Assembly (NCBI GenBank): GCA_008729055.1
Contig: SDUX01000007.1
Location: forward strand, 5,005,409-5,069,408
Reading direction: 5' to 3'
Length of the DNA stretch: 64,000 nt
Source: Pyropia haitanensis
Lineage: Eukaryota; Rhodophyta; Bangiophyceae; Bangiales; Bangiaceae
Shown here: positions 55,201 through 63,682 of the stretch, one piece after another
Layout: every line of letters begins with the position of its first letter
Position numbering within the stretch: the first letter of the stretch is position 1
The notes under the pieces: generated by a model
The model's database searches: none
What the model saw: only the letters and a program-made list of their open reading frames with translations
What the model was told of the DNA's origin: nothing
Program-made: the position numbers and the translations under genes

Positions 55201-55803
55201 TTGTCCCATCGTAATGGCGTTAATGTCGAAGGTGCTAGAGGGATCTTCCGACTGCAGGTAGATGGCAAAAACAGGGCACCTTTGAACGAGGTCCCGAGCA
55301 AGGCGTTGCCGACTGATCAGAGCTTCGGGCTTCTTGAGGGAGGCAGTGATAGAAATGTTCTTGTGGTTGAACTTGAAGGAGATCTTGTTTTTCTTGTTGT
55401 TGATTTTGGCGTCCTTGTCATCGCGCCACTTCTTTCCCAGGATGAGGTCGTACGCGCTCAATTCACAAACAGCAAACCGAAGTCGCTCTTGGTACGGTCC
55501 GATGTGAATCTCAAGAGGGTCAACGGTTTCAGCGAGGACATGGGAGCGGCCATCGGGCATGCTTGCCGCGAAGTCCGTTCCTTTCATTTTCACATGCAAG
55601 GAGGTAACGAGGCGCCTTGAGACGACGTTGATGGGAGATCCGTCGTCGAACAGCACCTTAACAGCTTTTCCATTGACAGAAGCAGTAGAAAGCAGAAGCC
55701 CGAGTCGCGGGCCTTCAAATGGTGACGACATATTTTCAGGAACCGAAGGAGCGTCTTTCACAGATGTTGAGGATTGTTGCTGCTTCAGTTCCGCTGGCCT
55801 TTT
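52270..55803 (-). CDS. pol: Retrotransposon pol: protease, RT, RNase H, integrase, chromodomain
   Basis: About 1177 residues, entered by -1 frameshift from gag. In order: an aspartic protease-like site ([13 protein letters not shown], with DDG where DSG/DTG is usual); reverse transcriptase ([32 protein letters not shown], catalytic [10 protein letters not shown]); RNase H ([40 protein letters not shown]); integrase with an HHCC zinc finger (H-x3-4-H...CDLCQ) and DDE core ([36 protein letters not shown]). A C-terminal chromodomain ([30 protein letters not shown]) in the family targets insertion to marked chromatin. All core catalytic residues are present and there is no internal stop. The stop overlaps the polypurine tract. 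Confidence 0.96.
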   Translation of the reverse strand, partial: KRPAELKQQQSSTSVKDAPSVPENMSSPFEGPRLGLLLSTASVNGKAVKVLFDDGSPINVVSRRLVTSLHVKMKGTDFAASMPDGRSHVLAETVDPLEIHIGPYQERLRFAVCELSAYDLILGKKWRDDKDAKINNKKNKISFKFNHKNISITASLKKPEALISRQRLARDLVQRCPVFAIYLQSEDPSSTFDINAITMGQGEDKKEVQEILKEYADVFPDELPDGLPPERSHKFSIKLTDDAQPRRSGIYRLAEWELEELKTQLAGLIRKGFIQPSTSPWGSSVLFAAKKDGGWRMCIDYRALNKATIKNAYPLPRIDDIFDQLRKAKYFTKIDLRSGYHQIRLDPETIPLTAFRTKYGFYEFTVVPFGLTNAPAVFMNLMNDVFRPYLYDFICVYLDDILVYSETYDDHLKHLRLALEKLREHKLYAKLSKCQFARTTVDYLGHVISEKGFSMEDYKVQAIRTWATPRSKKDVQSFLGMVNFYRRFIKGMAAVATPLTRLTGNVDFEWTPDAQKAFEQLQDLTTSAPVLRPFDKRYPIYVSTDASGYAVGAVLEQDDGRGRRPVAYFSLTLNIHEQRYSIRERELLAVVQAIRHWRCYLYGRPFEVHTDHESLRYLSTQEKLNDRQVKWLEFLDQFQFKIVPIKGTSNPVADALSRQPQDAPDKHAPNQDLLSRVLTKTIEELPKKTEINNLMTINQSDQDLATLRQEYDADPEFADLVKDPVSPYRLHMRLLKRGDRTCIPVGTLRQRLLHDYHDVPCQGHMGVKKTTKVISSKYYWKTMRKDIQRYVQTCDLCQRNKASTHSPLGHLKPLDPPSQRWASVSMDFITPLPLTPRGHNGIYVVVDRLSKMIRLAPMKPDCTAPVAAQLYHDHVYRHHGLPADVVCDRDRIFFSNFWQSLTEILKVKIKASSAYHPQTDGQTEIMNKKIEEILRNFVNHHQGDWDLFLVAAEVAYNRSPNAVTTYSPFFLNYGFEPKTVPMDILENSESSMPAVSDWLSGLQHAQETAISAIKSANEARSAYANRHRRPCKIAVDDLVLLSTKHLMPDAFQGARKLMPKYSGPYRVTESINDVTFRLDLPQAVLDRKVHNAFHASLLKPYRADPYGRLPPVPPPVAFPDGSVEYEVDSIIRSRKRRGRLQYLVKWKGCDVSENSWLTKQDLANAPEVLDAFLRRAS

Positions 55804-56663
55804 GGGCAGTCCTTAGCCATGTGTCCTTTCTCGCGACAGCGAAGGCAGAGACCCTCGCGCATGCAGCGCTGGCGTTCGTCTGGCGTCAGCTTTTCGATCT
55901 TGATGCTGGAAATGTCCATCGGGACAACGCCCATCGTCGGTGGCTTGCCAGAAGTGCTGTTAACATTGCTGGTGATACGGGACACTCCAGCCTTGGCCGC
56001 TTCCACGCGCAGGGCGTCCGTCATCAGTGATTCAAGATCGGTGTACGTTTTGAGGCACAGTGCCTGCCAGATGTCGCGCTTCAGGCCTCGGCTATAGCGG
56101 TCGATCTTTTCCGCTTCGGTGATGTCCGGGATGTCCAAGAGGACGCTCAGGAAAGTCCTGTTGAACGTCCCGACGTCCTTGATTTGGCGCCATGAGTGCA
56201 GCTTGTCCCGCGCCGCCTGCGTCTTGTTCAGAGGGCTGAAGCGACGGATGAGCGCAGCCCGAAAGGTAGCCCAGTCGGGGACCGCCGTCGTCCGACTGTA
56301 GGTATGCCACCAGGTGAACGCTTCACCGTCCAGGTAGGTGCAGGCGATCCGACACGCTTCGTCAGGGTCAGTCAGTCGCACATATGAGTCCATGTGCGAG
56401 CACCATGCTTCAATTGTCCCGGGCTTGCCAGAGAACAGCGCGGGCTTATTCGGCCTCGCAGTCGTCGCGCCTCCACTCGAGGCCTTAGCCTTGGCGTCGG
56501 ACAGCTGTTTCTTGGCGTCCGCCAATTCAACCTTATGAGCCTCGAGCTCGGCGCTCATCTGCGAGACGAACGCTGTAAGTTGATTCCATGACTCCGCGGA
56601 GGGTGCGGTTGAGGCCGTTCCCGGATTAATCGGGCTTACAGTCGCAGGATTCGGGGGGTCCAT
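55785..56663 (-). CDS. gag: Retrotransposon gag
   Basis: ATG at 56663 ([11 protein letters not shown]), 292 residues. It holds a coiled-coil-like start ([20 protein letters not shown]), the retrotransposon gag core ([31 protein letters not shown]) and a CCHC zinc knuckle, [14 protein letters not shown], near the C-terminus. It packages the element RNA into virus-like particles in the cytoplasm. It ends 16 bases after a -1 slippery heptamer that leads into pol. Confidence 0.93.
   Translation of the reverse strand: MDPPNPATVSPINPGTASTAPSAESWNQLTAFVSQMSAELEAHKVELADAKKQLSDAKAKASSGGATTARPNKPALFSGKPGTIEAWCSHMDSYVRLTDPDEACRIACTYLDGEAFTWWHTYSRTTAVPDWATFRAALIRRFSPLNKTQAARDKLHSWRQIKDVGTFNRTFLSVLLDIPDITEAEKIDRYSRGLKRDIWQALCLKTYTDLESLMTDALRVEAAKAGVSRITSNVNSTSGKPPTMGVVPMDISSIKIEKLTPDERQRCMREGLCLRCREKGHMAKDCPKGQRN
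55800..55806 (-). promoter_or_regulatory. Programmed -1 frameshift heptamer between gag and pol
   Basis: On the minus strand C-CCA-AAA in the gag frame, a perfect X-XXY-YYZ slippery site. A -1 slip here enters the pol frame, which is open from this point with no stop. The gag stop (55785-55787) is four codons further. No obvious strong stem was found by eye directly downstream. Confidence 0.75.
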
Positions 56664-57027
56664 TGCGTCCTGGGTGAGGTCCGCAACAATCAAATTAACC
56701 CAACAGATCCGGTTTGACTTACTCCGGCAGAGCACGGGGCAAGTCTTACAAGATGTGCAAGTTAATTTGACCAAGCAAAATAGGGCTGCACTAGCTCTGG
56801 ACAAGCGTGGCCGTCGTGACTACCACGTTTCCAAAGATGGACAACACTATTTGATGGGTCACAAGCGATGCGATGAAGCAGAATTCGAAGACTCAAATCA
56901 CGCAATCGGATTTTCCCGCCGGCCGCCGCGCACGGGCCCGAGTCGGGTCGTGCCGGATTTCCACGCGGGGGGATCAAAGGGGGAAAATCGCGTCTCTTGC
57001 ACAGATCCTGGGGGGTGTTGCGAGGTG

Positions 57028-57666
57028 TCAGTCGGTGCGGCGCGCCAGCGTGCGGTGGTGATCCTTGCCACGCTGGTGGCGTTCGAAGTGCTCGACCGTC
57101 TCAAATTCGCGATCGCACACGTCGCAACGAGGGCGGGTCGCTGGACGGTTGACCGTATTGCGGTGGCGCCGCGACCAGCGATGGTCGCGCAGCACTGTCA
57201 GGCTGTTGCAACGCACACCGCACGGCTTGCAAACGTATTTGCCCTTGGGGATGGTCTTGGCGATCCGGCGCTGCTCTCGCTGCTCTGCTGCGCGCGCGGT
57301 CGTCGGTCGGATGTGGCCGATTCGTGGGGCCGGCGGCGCGATGTAGCGCCGGGCCGGATCCTGCGCGGGCAGCAGCAGGCGCCGGTTGGCTGGGACCGCC
57401 GGTCCTGACGTGGCCGGGCCCTTACCCTTGCGCGAGAGGGGGGGCTTGGATGCGGCTGGCGCCGCCGATGCGGCCGTCGCCGCCACAGAGGATGACGTGG
57501 ATGCCCCCGCCGGGGTGCCACGTGCCGCCGCGGTGTCGCGCGCCGCCGCGGTGCCGCGCGCCGCCGGGGTGCCGCGCGCCGTCGGGGGGCGCGCCGTTGC
57601 CGCCGAGGAAGTCGGGGCGTCCGCCAACGCCGAGGAAGAAAATTCCGAACCTGATTTGGCACTCAC
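57028..57666 (-). CDS. Extra retrotransposon ORF before gag, two C2H2 zinc fingers
   Basis: About 212 residues between the 5' LTR and gag, on the element strand. The N-terminal half is Ala/Thr/Arg/Pro repeats (ARGTPAARGTAAARDTAAAR). The C-terminal half has two zinc fingers: YVCKPCGVRCNSL...HRWSRRHRN and RCDVCDREFETVEHFERHQR...H. Their spacing is close to U1C/matrin-type fingers that bind RNA. There is no ATG in the frame; the listed start is a GTG. A T8 plus pyrimidine tract ending CCCAG lies just upstream (57669-57705), so the ORF may be reached by splicing. Not part of standard Ty3/Gypsy gag-pol; possibly an RNA-binding or captured host-like protein. Function unknown. Confidence 0.65.
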   Translation of the reverse strand: MSAKSGSEFSSSALADAPTSSAATARPPTARGTPAARGTAAARDTAAARGTPAGASTSSSVAATAASAAPAASKPPLSRKGKGPATSGPAVPANRRLLLPAQDPARRYIAPPAPRIGHIRPTTARAAEQREQRRIAKTIPKGKYVCKPCGVRCNSLTVLRDHRWSRRHRNTVNRPATRPRCDVCDREFETVEHFERHQRGKDHHRTLARRTD

Positions 57667-57883
57667 TGGGTTTCGACAATCAGTCGACCAAAAGAAAAAA
57701 AACCGTGACAGGGGCCACCAGGGCAGTGTCAGGGCAGTGTTCTTTCGGTGTGATTCGTGGAACCCGCTGCGTTCGTATTACAATGCCCGAGGCACGCCGA
57801 ACACAGGGGGCAGCACGAGTGCACAAACACAGGGAGGGCCAAATCCAGGACGGAATCGCAACGTCACCGCCAAGAGGAAGTCA

Positions 57884-57903
57884 AACTATCTGAAGCTACC
57901 ACA
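57884..57903 (-). other. Putative primer binding site
   Basis: Directly after the 5' LTR the minus strand reads TG then TGGTAGCTTCAGATAG. TGG pairs with a tRNA CCA end. The rest resembles, but does not match, the initiator-Met site TGGTATCAGAGC, so the primer tRNA is unknown. Confidence 0.45.
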
Positions 57904-58764
57904 TGTGAGGCACCACCCACACACGGGCAGCCCTCAACGTACTGGCGCCGGTGTCAGCAACCCGTGCACCAATGAGGATGCCGGGCGCGGGGAAGGTGAC
58001 GGGTGGGATGACGGTGATGGGGGTGGGGAAGAGGATGGGCGTGACGTCGGTGAGGGTCGAGGGGGTCGAAGGTAAAGGAGGTCTTTGTGTCTCTGTCTGT
58101 GGTTGTTCCCCCGAGGTCTCTCCCGGTGGCGCCCACACTCACGCATTATATACCCCCAGGGGGGCACCCAGGGTGCCCCAAAGCATGCAATTGCCCGTCG
58201 TGCCGGTGGACGGCACCAAAGCTCTCAAAACAAAGCATGGGCTCTCAGAACAAAGCAAGGGTGGGCGTGTGCGCCCCAAGGCGCCCCACCAGAAAGCCCC
58301 AAACGGGGGGGGGACGGTGTGCGGCGCTCGTAGCGCCGCGCGGCTGGCCCCACGCGCCATTCGACCCGAAAAGCCTCAGAGGCGTGTAAGCAGACGCCAG
58401 TCTTCGGGTCGAATATCTCCCGTGGGTCAGCAAGTCTTGTCGCTCCCATTGGTCCACGGGGAGATTGTTCCGGCTTGCTGACGCGTCAGAGATGTGGCTC
58501 GTCTTTTGGTCCGTTAGTCCGTTGATCCGTTGGAGACTGTACCCGTCGGCAGATGAGTCAGGGTAGTGTCGGTTAGCCAATCCGCGGCTCCCGTGCTGAC
58601 CGTCCGTTAGTAGTAGATTATCGGACGGACACCGCGGCATGCCCCAGATTACTTTGGAGTTGATGCGTCTTGGAAGGAGTTGGCTGAGAAGGACAGGGAA
58701 GGAGAGGCCCCAGTCCTTATCCCCTAGGCTCCAGTCTTGGGGATTTAAGGGGCATATCCTTACA
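57904..58764 (-). repeat. 5' LTR
   Basis: 861 bases, TG...CA. Carries the promoter for the element; transcription runs toward lower coordinates. Confidence 0.95.
58145..58152 (-). promoter_or_regulatory. LTR TATA box
   Basis: TATATAAT on the minus strand, about 610 bases into the 5' LTR, suitably placed at the U3/R boundary. The same sequence is in the 3' LTR at 51639-51646. Confidence 0.6.
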
Positions 58765-58769
58765 GTGCA
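58765..58769 (+). repeat. 5-bp target site duplication, right
   Basis: gtgca, matching 51393-51397. Confidence 0.92.
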
Positions 58770-60156
58770 CCGGTGCCGAAGTGGGTGCGGGCGGAAGAAG
58801 GGCCAGCCCGCAGGTGGTCAAGGACCATCTTTCCCTTTATCCTACAACAGAATGGTCTACGGAGCAAGGAGAGCATGGCACCCACGCCGGAACAGCATGA
58901 ATGCAGGCAGTCCCGCCGTCTGTTCCATGAGACGGCCATCTGCACCAGCGGACGATATCGGTCAACAGCGCTGCCGGCGCCTTTCCTCATTGTGAATAAT
59001 TAAGCGGACGGATCGGTCGCGGCGGACCGGCCGCGACCCGTCCGCCTGGACAGGAACGGCCCAAGCATTCAAGACGACGACCCGGCCACCGGGGAGCGGC
59101 CGCGACCCGTCCGCCTGGGCCACAACGGCTCCACGCACTGAAGGCAACGACCGTGGACGCGACCGGACGTCAACACGTGGGGCAAGACCAAGCAAGAGCA
59201 CGAACAAGGGACGCGGGCAAGCACAACGCGTGCGGCCTGCAGTGCAAGGACAAGCACCCTCGGAAGGGCACTGGGCCACCGAGGGAGGAGAGGGGGGACC
59301 AGGAGAAGAGAGGGATAAGAGCAACCAGAGGGAGGACCGAGGGGAGCACGGAACGCTAGTCAACAAGTGAACGACTCTTTTCTCTCACTCATGGCAAGGC
59401 AACGCCACGGCGAGTCACCTTCCTGAGTGGATGCCATACACATGGTAGTGTCCCCCGACCTCTTCTTACCCAGACGCGCCCGTGCATGGACTGATGCATG
59501 ACAGGCACGGGGGGTTGGGGGGTGGCGATTCACCGCGTTTGGCCCAGCTTGGCAGGACAGTAGCCGTCAAACGGGGGCGGGGTTGGCCCATCTGGTCGGG
59601 ACTTTTGGACTTTGGCGTCGATGCCTGTGTGTGGGCAGCGACGGCGACGGCCTGTGTAGCGACAGAGGAAAGGCAACGTCTGAACATGCCAGCACCGACC
59701 GGTGCGCAAAGAATAGCAGTGTCTTACAATTTACGTGACCACCAGCGTGAGCTCGTCTCAAGAAAATAAGGATACGTCCGTAAATTTGCGTGGCTAATCG
59801 TGATCGAAAAGTATGCTCTTGGGAATGTAACTTCACGGTTTGGTGAAGACCCGGCTGATCCAAAAAGTGCCCTTGAAAACACCCTCCGCCTGATGTTTTC
59901 CATAATTCTCTGGTTCTGATCCGCGCATGCAATTTGGGGAGCTTCTGCAAGATCTCGCTACCCACGCGGGGGACCCCATCGACGCACCCCACCCATCCAC
60001 ACCGTGACGCTCCCCACCTCTGGTCTGCATCGGCCGCCGCGTCCCGCCCACCCCTTCGCCGCGCTCGTCCCGCCCCGTCACCCACTCAACCGCATCGCGC
60101 GTGGCTCCATCCACTCCTCTCCACCCCGCCCAAGCGCCTTTGCCGTTTGCGCACCC
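58770..60156. other. Intergenic region upstream of adenylate kinase
   Basis: 1.4 kb without a recognised gene. It contains a GC-rich direct repeat (CGGCCGCGACCCGTCCGCCT at about 59027 and 59096) and a more AT-rich patch at 59760-59930. The last 150 bases are a pyrimidine-rich leader. Confidence 0.55.
59014..59125 (+). repeat. GC-rich direct repeat
   Basis: CGGCCGCGACCCGTCCGCCT appears twice about 69 bases apart. The first copy also sits in an imperfect palindrome (GGTCGCGGCGGACCGGCCGC). Confidence 0.6.
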
Positions 60157-61239
60157 ATGGCGGCTTTTGTAGTGTCCCCGCCTGGGGCGCTGATCGCGCC
60201 CCCGCGGCGCCGCGCGTCGTCATCGTCGGCGGGCGGCCGCGGCGGCGGCGCGGCGGCGGCGGTGGCGCCGGCAACGCCGCTGCGCCCCGCCCGCGCGTCG
60301 CGGCTGCCCCTGCGCGCGGCCGATGCGTTTGCCGGCCGCGTGTCCGCGCCGGGTGCCGGCCGCCTGCCGTCGCCGACGGCCGCCGGCGGCGTGCGGATGG
60401 AGGCGGCGGCGGCGCCCGCGGCGGCGACGGCGCCCCCCCCCCTGCCCGCCAAAATCATCATTGCCGGCGCGCCCGCGAGCGGCAAAGGCACCCAGTGCGA
60501 GATGCTCACCGCCGCGTACGGCTGCGTGCACCTGTCCACCGGCGACATGCTCCGCGCGGCGGTCGCGGCGGGCACGCCGCTGGGCAAGTCGGCCGCCGCG
60601 GCCATGGACGCGGGCGCTCTCGTGCCCGACGACGTGGTCATTGGCATGATTGTCGAGCGGCTTGGGGCGGACGATGTCGCCGCGCGGGGGTGGCTGCTCG
60701 ACGGGTTCCCGCGGACGGGCGCGCAGGCGGCGGCGCTGGCGGCGGCGGGGGTGGTGCCCAACGCGGTGCTGACGCTGGACGTGGGTGTTGATACGCTCGT
60801 TCGGCGCGTGACGGGGCGGCGGAGTGACCCTGAGACGGGCAAGGTGTACCACCTCGAGTTTGCACCGCCGCCCAACGAGGACGTGGCGGCGCGCCTCGTC
60901 TGTCGGTCAGACGACACGGAGGAAAAGGTGCGGGTGCGGGTGGCGGCGTTTGAAGAGCACGCCGCCGCGATTGCGGGGCAGTACCCGCAGATGGTGCGGG
61001 TGGACGGAGAGCGCCCGGTCGACGCCGTTGCCGCCGACATCAAGGGGGTTGTGGACGCGGCGCTGGCCGACGCGGCGGCCGCAGCGACGGACGGGGCGGA
61101 CTCGGCGGCGGCCGCGGCGGGGGGTGGGGGGGCGGGCACGCCCAAGAGCACCAAGGGCATGAGCGTCAATGAGTTTGTGCGCTACGCGGAGGAGGCGTAC
61201 GACTCGGGGGTGCTGACCAACGACAAGGTGAACTGGTAA
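60157..61239 (+). CDS. Plastid adenylate kinase
   Basis: ATG 60157 (MAAFVVSPPGALIAPPRRRA), 360 residues: a plastid transit peptide of about 95 residues, then the kinase. P-loop GAPASGKGTQ, AMP-site HLSTGDMLRAAV, DGFPRTGAQA, LID-type GRRSDPETGKVYHLEF and CRSDDTEEKVRVR. It interconverts 2 ADP with ATP and AMP. The LID has no Cys, so no zinc. After the kinase come an Ala/Gly linker and a C-terminal extension (GMSVNEFVRYAEEAYDSGVL, ending NDKVNW) that is not part of the standard enzyme; its natural composition suggests a conserved role. Confidence 0.93.
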   Translation: MAAFVVSPPGALIAPPRRRASSSSAGGRGGGAAAAVAPATPLRPARASRLPLRAADAFAGRVSAPGAGRLPSPTAAGGVRMEAAAAPAAATAPPPLPAKIIIAGAPASGKGTQCEMLTAAYGCVHLSTGDMLRAAVAAGTPLGKSAAAAMDAGALVPDDVVIGMIVERLGADDVAARGWLLDGFPRTGAQAAALAAAGVVPNAVLTLDVGVDTLVRRVTGRRSDPETGKVYHLEFAPPPNEDVAARLVCRSDDTEEKVRVRVAAFEEHAAAIAGQYPQMVRVDGERPVDAVAADIKGVVDAALADAAAAATDGADSAAAAAGGGGAGTPKSTKGMSVNEFVRYAEEAYDSGVLTNDKVNW

Positions 61240-61767
61240 GGCGTGGAGGTGGTGGGGATGTGGAGGGGAGAGGTGGAAGGGTGGGAGGGGCTTTCGGTGG
61301 TCAGCTGGGAGGACCGTTTGCGTCGGCGGCGGGGGAGGGGCTGGTCACGGTCGTCTGCTATTTTTTTTTTTTATTGGCGTGTCGGGGGGCGCTATTGACA
61401 GCCGTCGTGTGGGTGTGCCTGGCGGGCGGCGTGGCTGGGGGAGGAGACGGAGGGGCGGCTCCCGCCGCCGCCACGATGCCTGTGCAGTTGCCACCTCAAT
61501 CAATCTTTCCTTCCATGACGTGCTTGCCCCCCCCCCCTGCGCTGGGCCCTCACCCGGGCGCGGTGGCGCTGCGCATGGGCAGTGCGCGCGGCGGAGCTGG
61601 ACATACCACCGGCGTGCACAGCCCAGAGCGTCCCCCATCCCAGGTTGCTAACCCGCCGGCAATCCTGTGTTTGTTTGTCTGGCCTTGCTGACCGTGTGTG
61701 TGTGCCTTGCCGGGTGTCTCCACCCTGTGGCCGCCCACCGCCGTGCCTACTCACTCGCCCCCTACAG
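61240..61767. other. Intergenic region and probable 5' exon/intron of the DUF3054 gene
   Basis: Contains the adenylate kinase 3' UTR and a T10 run near 61362-61372. A possible first exon begins at an ATG near 61476 or 61516 (MTCLPPPPALGPHPG...), with transit-like composition. I could not fix the donor site. Confidence 0.4.
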
Positions 61768-62269
61768 GAGCGGCCAAGCGGGTGTGGACGTGTCGACGTC
61801 GCCCAGCCCCCCCTCCTATGCCGACCTTGCCGCGCAGCCGGTGCTCGCGCTCGGCGACGCGGCCGTCTTCCTCGCCTTTGCCGCCATCGGCGCCGCCTCC
61901 CACGCGTCGTCCGCGTCGCCGTTGACTATTGCCGCCACCGCGGCGCCCTTCATCCTCACCTGGGCGGCCGTGGCGCCGCTGATGGGCGCCTACGCCCCCC
62001 GCTCGGTGCAGACGTACCAGGCCGCGGCGGTGACGACCGCCCGCGCGTGGCTCGTCGGCGTCCCGTCGGGCCTCGCCCTCCGCGGAGTGCTCACCTCCCA
62101 CCTGCCGCCGCCGCCGTTTGCGGTCGTGACGTTGCTGTCGACGGCGGTGCTGCTGGGCGTGTGGCGGGGGCTGTACGTCAAGGTGCGGGGGGTGGAGGGC
62201 GCGGAGGGGAAGCGGGGGGGGGTGCTCGACGGGTTCCGCATGATCACCACTTTGTTGCGGCGGTGGTGA
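61768..62269 (+). CDS. DUF3054-type membrane protein, main exon
   Basis: The exon follows a CCCCCTACAG acceptor (AG at 61766-61767). It encodes LALGDAAVFLAFAAIGAASH, APFILTWAAVAPLMGAY, ARAWLVGVPSGLALRGVL and FAVVTLLSTAVLLGVWRGLY, four hydrophobic helices in the pattern of DUF3054, small membrane proteins of cyanobacteria, actinobacteria and plastid lineages. No function is known. The end (GFRMITTLLRRW) is basic. A leader with a plastid signal must lie in an upstream exon. Reading through the acceptor upstream gives a Cys/Val-rich stretch without a convincing start. Confidence 0.72.
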
Positions 62270-63682
62270 GCCCCGGTCCGCGCCCGTGCCCGCCGCACGG
62301 GCTCAGCGGGAGAAGCGAGACACACGGCGGGAAGTCTGCCTCGCCGGCGCCTGTGTTTGTATGTACAAGTTGGAATGTGGGGCGCCGTCGGCGCAGGGTA
62401 GGGGTGGGATGGCCGTAACTGTGGCCACGAGTCGACGCAGTCGGCCGGCGCGCCCGTACGAGGCACAGAGGTAGCAGACGACGCGGCGGGGTGCCCTAGA
62501 CAAGGATTAATGGTGCAGTTAAGAAACAGCCGGGCGCCCCCCCGCCGCCGAGGCGGGGAGGCCGCGCCCGACCGCACAGACGAAAGAAAAAAAAAACCAA
62601 GTGGAGGAGAGGAAGAAGAAAGAAAAAAAGAGAGGAGTGCCCCAACGCCACCTGTCGCCGTGGCGTGTACGTACTGTGTGTGGGTACGCGCCGCGCGCGC
62701 GCAGACCTTGGCCGCCGCCACGGCGGGAAGTGTACGATTCGTCCGCCGTCGTGTGCCGCGCCGAAAAAGAGGCCGGGGGCAACCGCCAATGTGCGGCGTA
62801 CGCTGCCGAAGGGGGCTCAACGGGGGGGAGGCAGAGGCAGTGCCGCGGCCGGGGAGGTCCGCCCCGTACCACCAAGGGGTACCAGGGCGGGCTCCCCCGT
62901 CCGCGACGCGGGCGCGGACCGGGAGGTGGGTACACCCCCCCGTCCCAAGGGCGGGACAACCGCCCGCGTGTGAGTCCATCCGTCGCGGAAAGGCTCGAGC
63001 GAGGCGTGCCGCACCCAACACAGGCGTCCTACCGCAAGACACTTGCGCGTCTCAAGTGGCAGAGCAGTCAACCAGGGTAGCCGCCCTGGTGGGTCCATGC
63101 TGCCGGGAGAGCTCCAGAAGGGGTCCGTCAGACGTCCTGCGCGTCTGGGGTCATCAGAGTACAAATGCCAGGGAAGCCACCATCGTTGGCTCCACGCGGC
63201 CGAAGTGCTCACGAAGAGTCCTGCCAGACGTCCAGCGCGTCCGTGTGGTGTTCAGAGAAATAGCCAGTGCAGCCACCCCATAGGGCCACGCTGCTCAAGT
63301 GTGCTCGTTGAAGGGTCCAGCGCAGACGTCCCGCGCCGTCGCCGTCATCAGAATAAAAGCCGGTACAACCACCGGTCGGTCCCCGTTGCAGAAGAGTGCT
63401 CGAGGATGTTGGAGAGAGTGGCCCCACCCAGACGTTGTCCGCGTCCGGCGGGGTCAGAAACAGAATAAAAGAGAGCCACAGCAGCTGTCACACTGCCATG
63501 TGTGCACGGTGCCGGGAGAGGCTCGATGGGTCCTGCTGACGTGCGAGGGGGGTACCAAGCGATGGTCGCGGGTCAAGGCGACCGGCGTCCTCACGTCGAG
63601 GGCGCGCCAGCCACCCACACAGCGGCGGGGGGGCTGGCGGGCACAGGCGCGGTAGGCGACACCCTTCCATCCAGTTCCCATG
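62270..63682. other. Intergenic region with degenerate tandem repeats
   Basis: 1.4 kb. Purine-rich A tracts near 62582-62635, GC-rich DNA to 63040, then a repeat array to about 63470. No recognised protein on either strand. Confidence 0.55.
63043..63470 (+). repeat. Degenerate tandem repeat, period about 96-106 bases
   Basis: CAGACGTCC-like blocks at 63129, 63225, 63323 and 63429 are each followed by GCG(C)GTC. Each unit also has a TCAGA motif, an AGCC/CAACCACC stretch and GAAGAGTGCTC-like sequence. A weaker copy precedes the first. Copies differ by many substitutions. Confidence 0.6.

Larger units (their letters stand above)
51398..58764 (-). mobile_element. Complete Ty3/Gypsy chromovirus-type LTR retrotransposon (7367 bp)
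   Basis: Two 861-base direct repeats (51398-52258 and 57904-58764, offset 6506) begin TG and end CA and are flanked by a perfect 5-bp target duplication, gtgca (51393-51397 and 58765-58769). Coding is on the minus strand: zinc-finger ORF, gag, pol. I found three substitutions between the repeats, so insertion was recent. Domain order protease-RT-RNase H-integrase-chromodomain defines a Ty3/Gypsy chromovirus. Gag and pol look intact, so the copy may be autonomous. Confidence 0.97.

Noticed and set aside
63043..63470. Possible CRISPR-like array
   Set aside because: The units diverge throughout, the spacing is irregular (96, 98, 106) and there is no conserved repeat/variable spacer pattern; the genome is eukaryotic.
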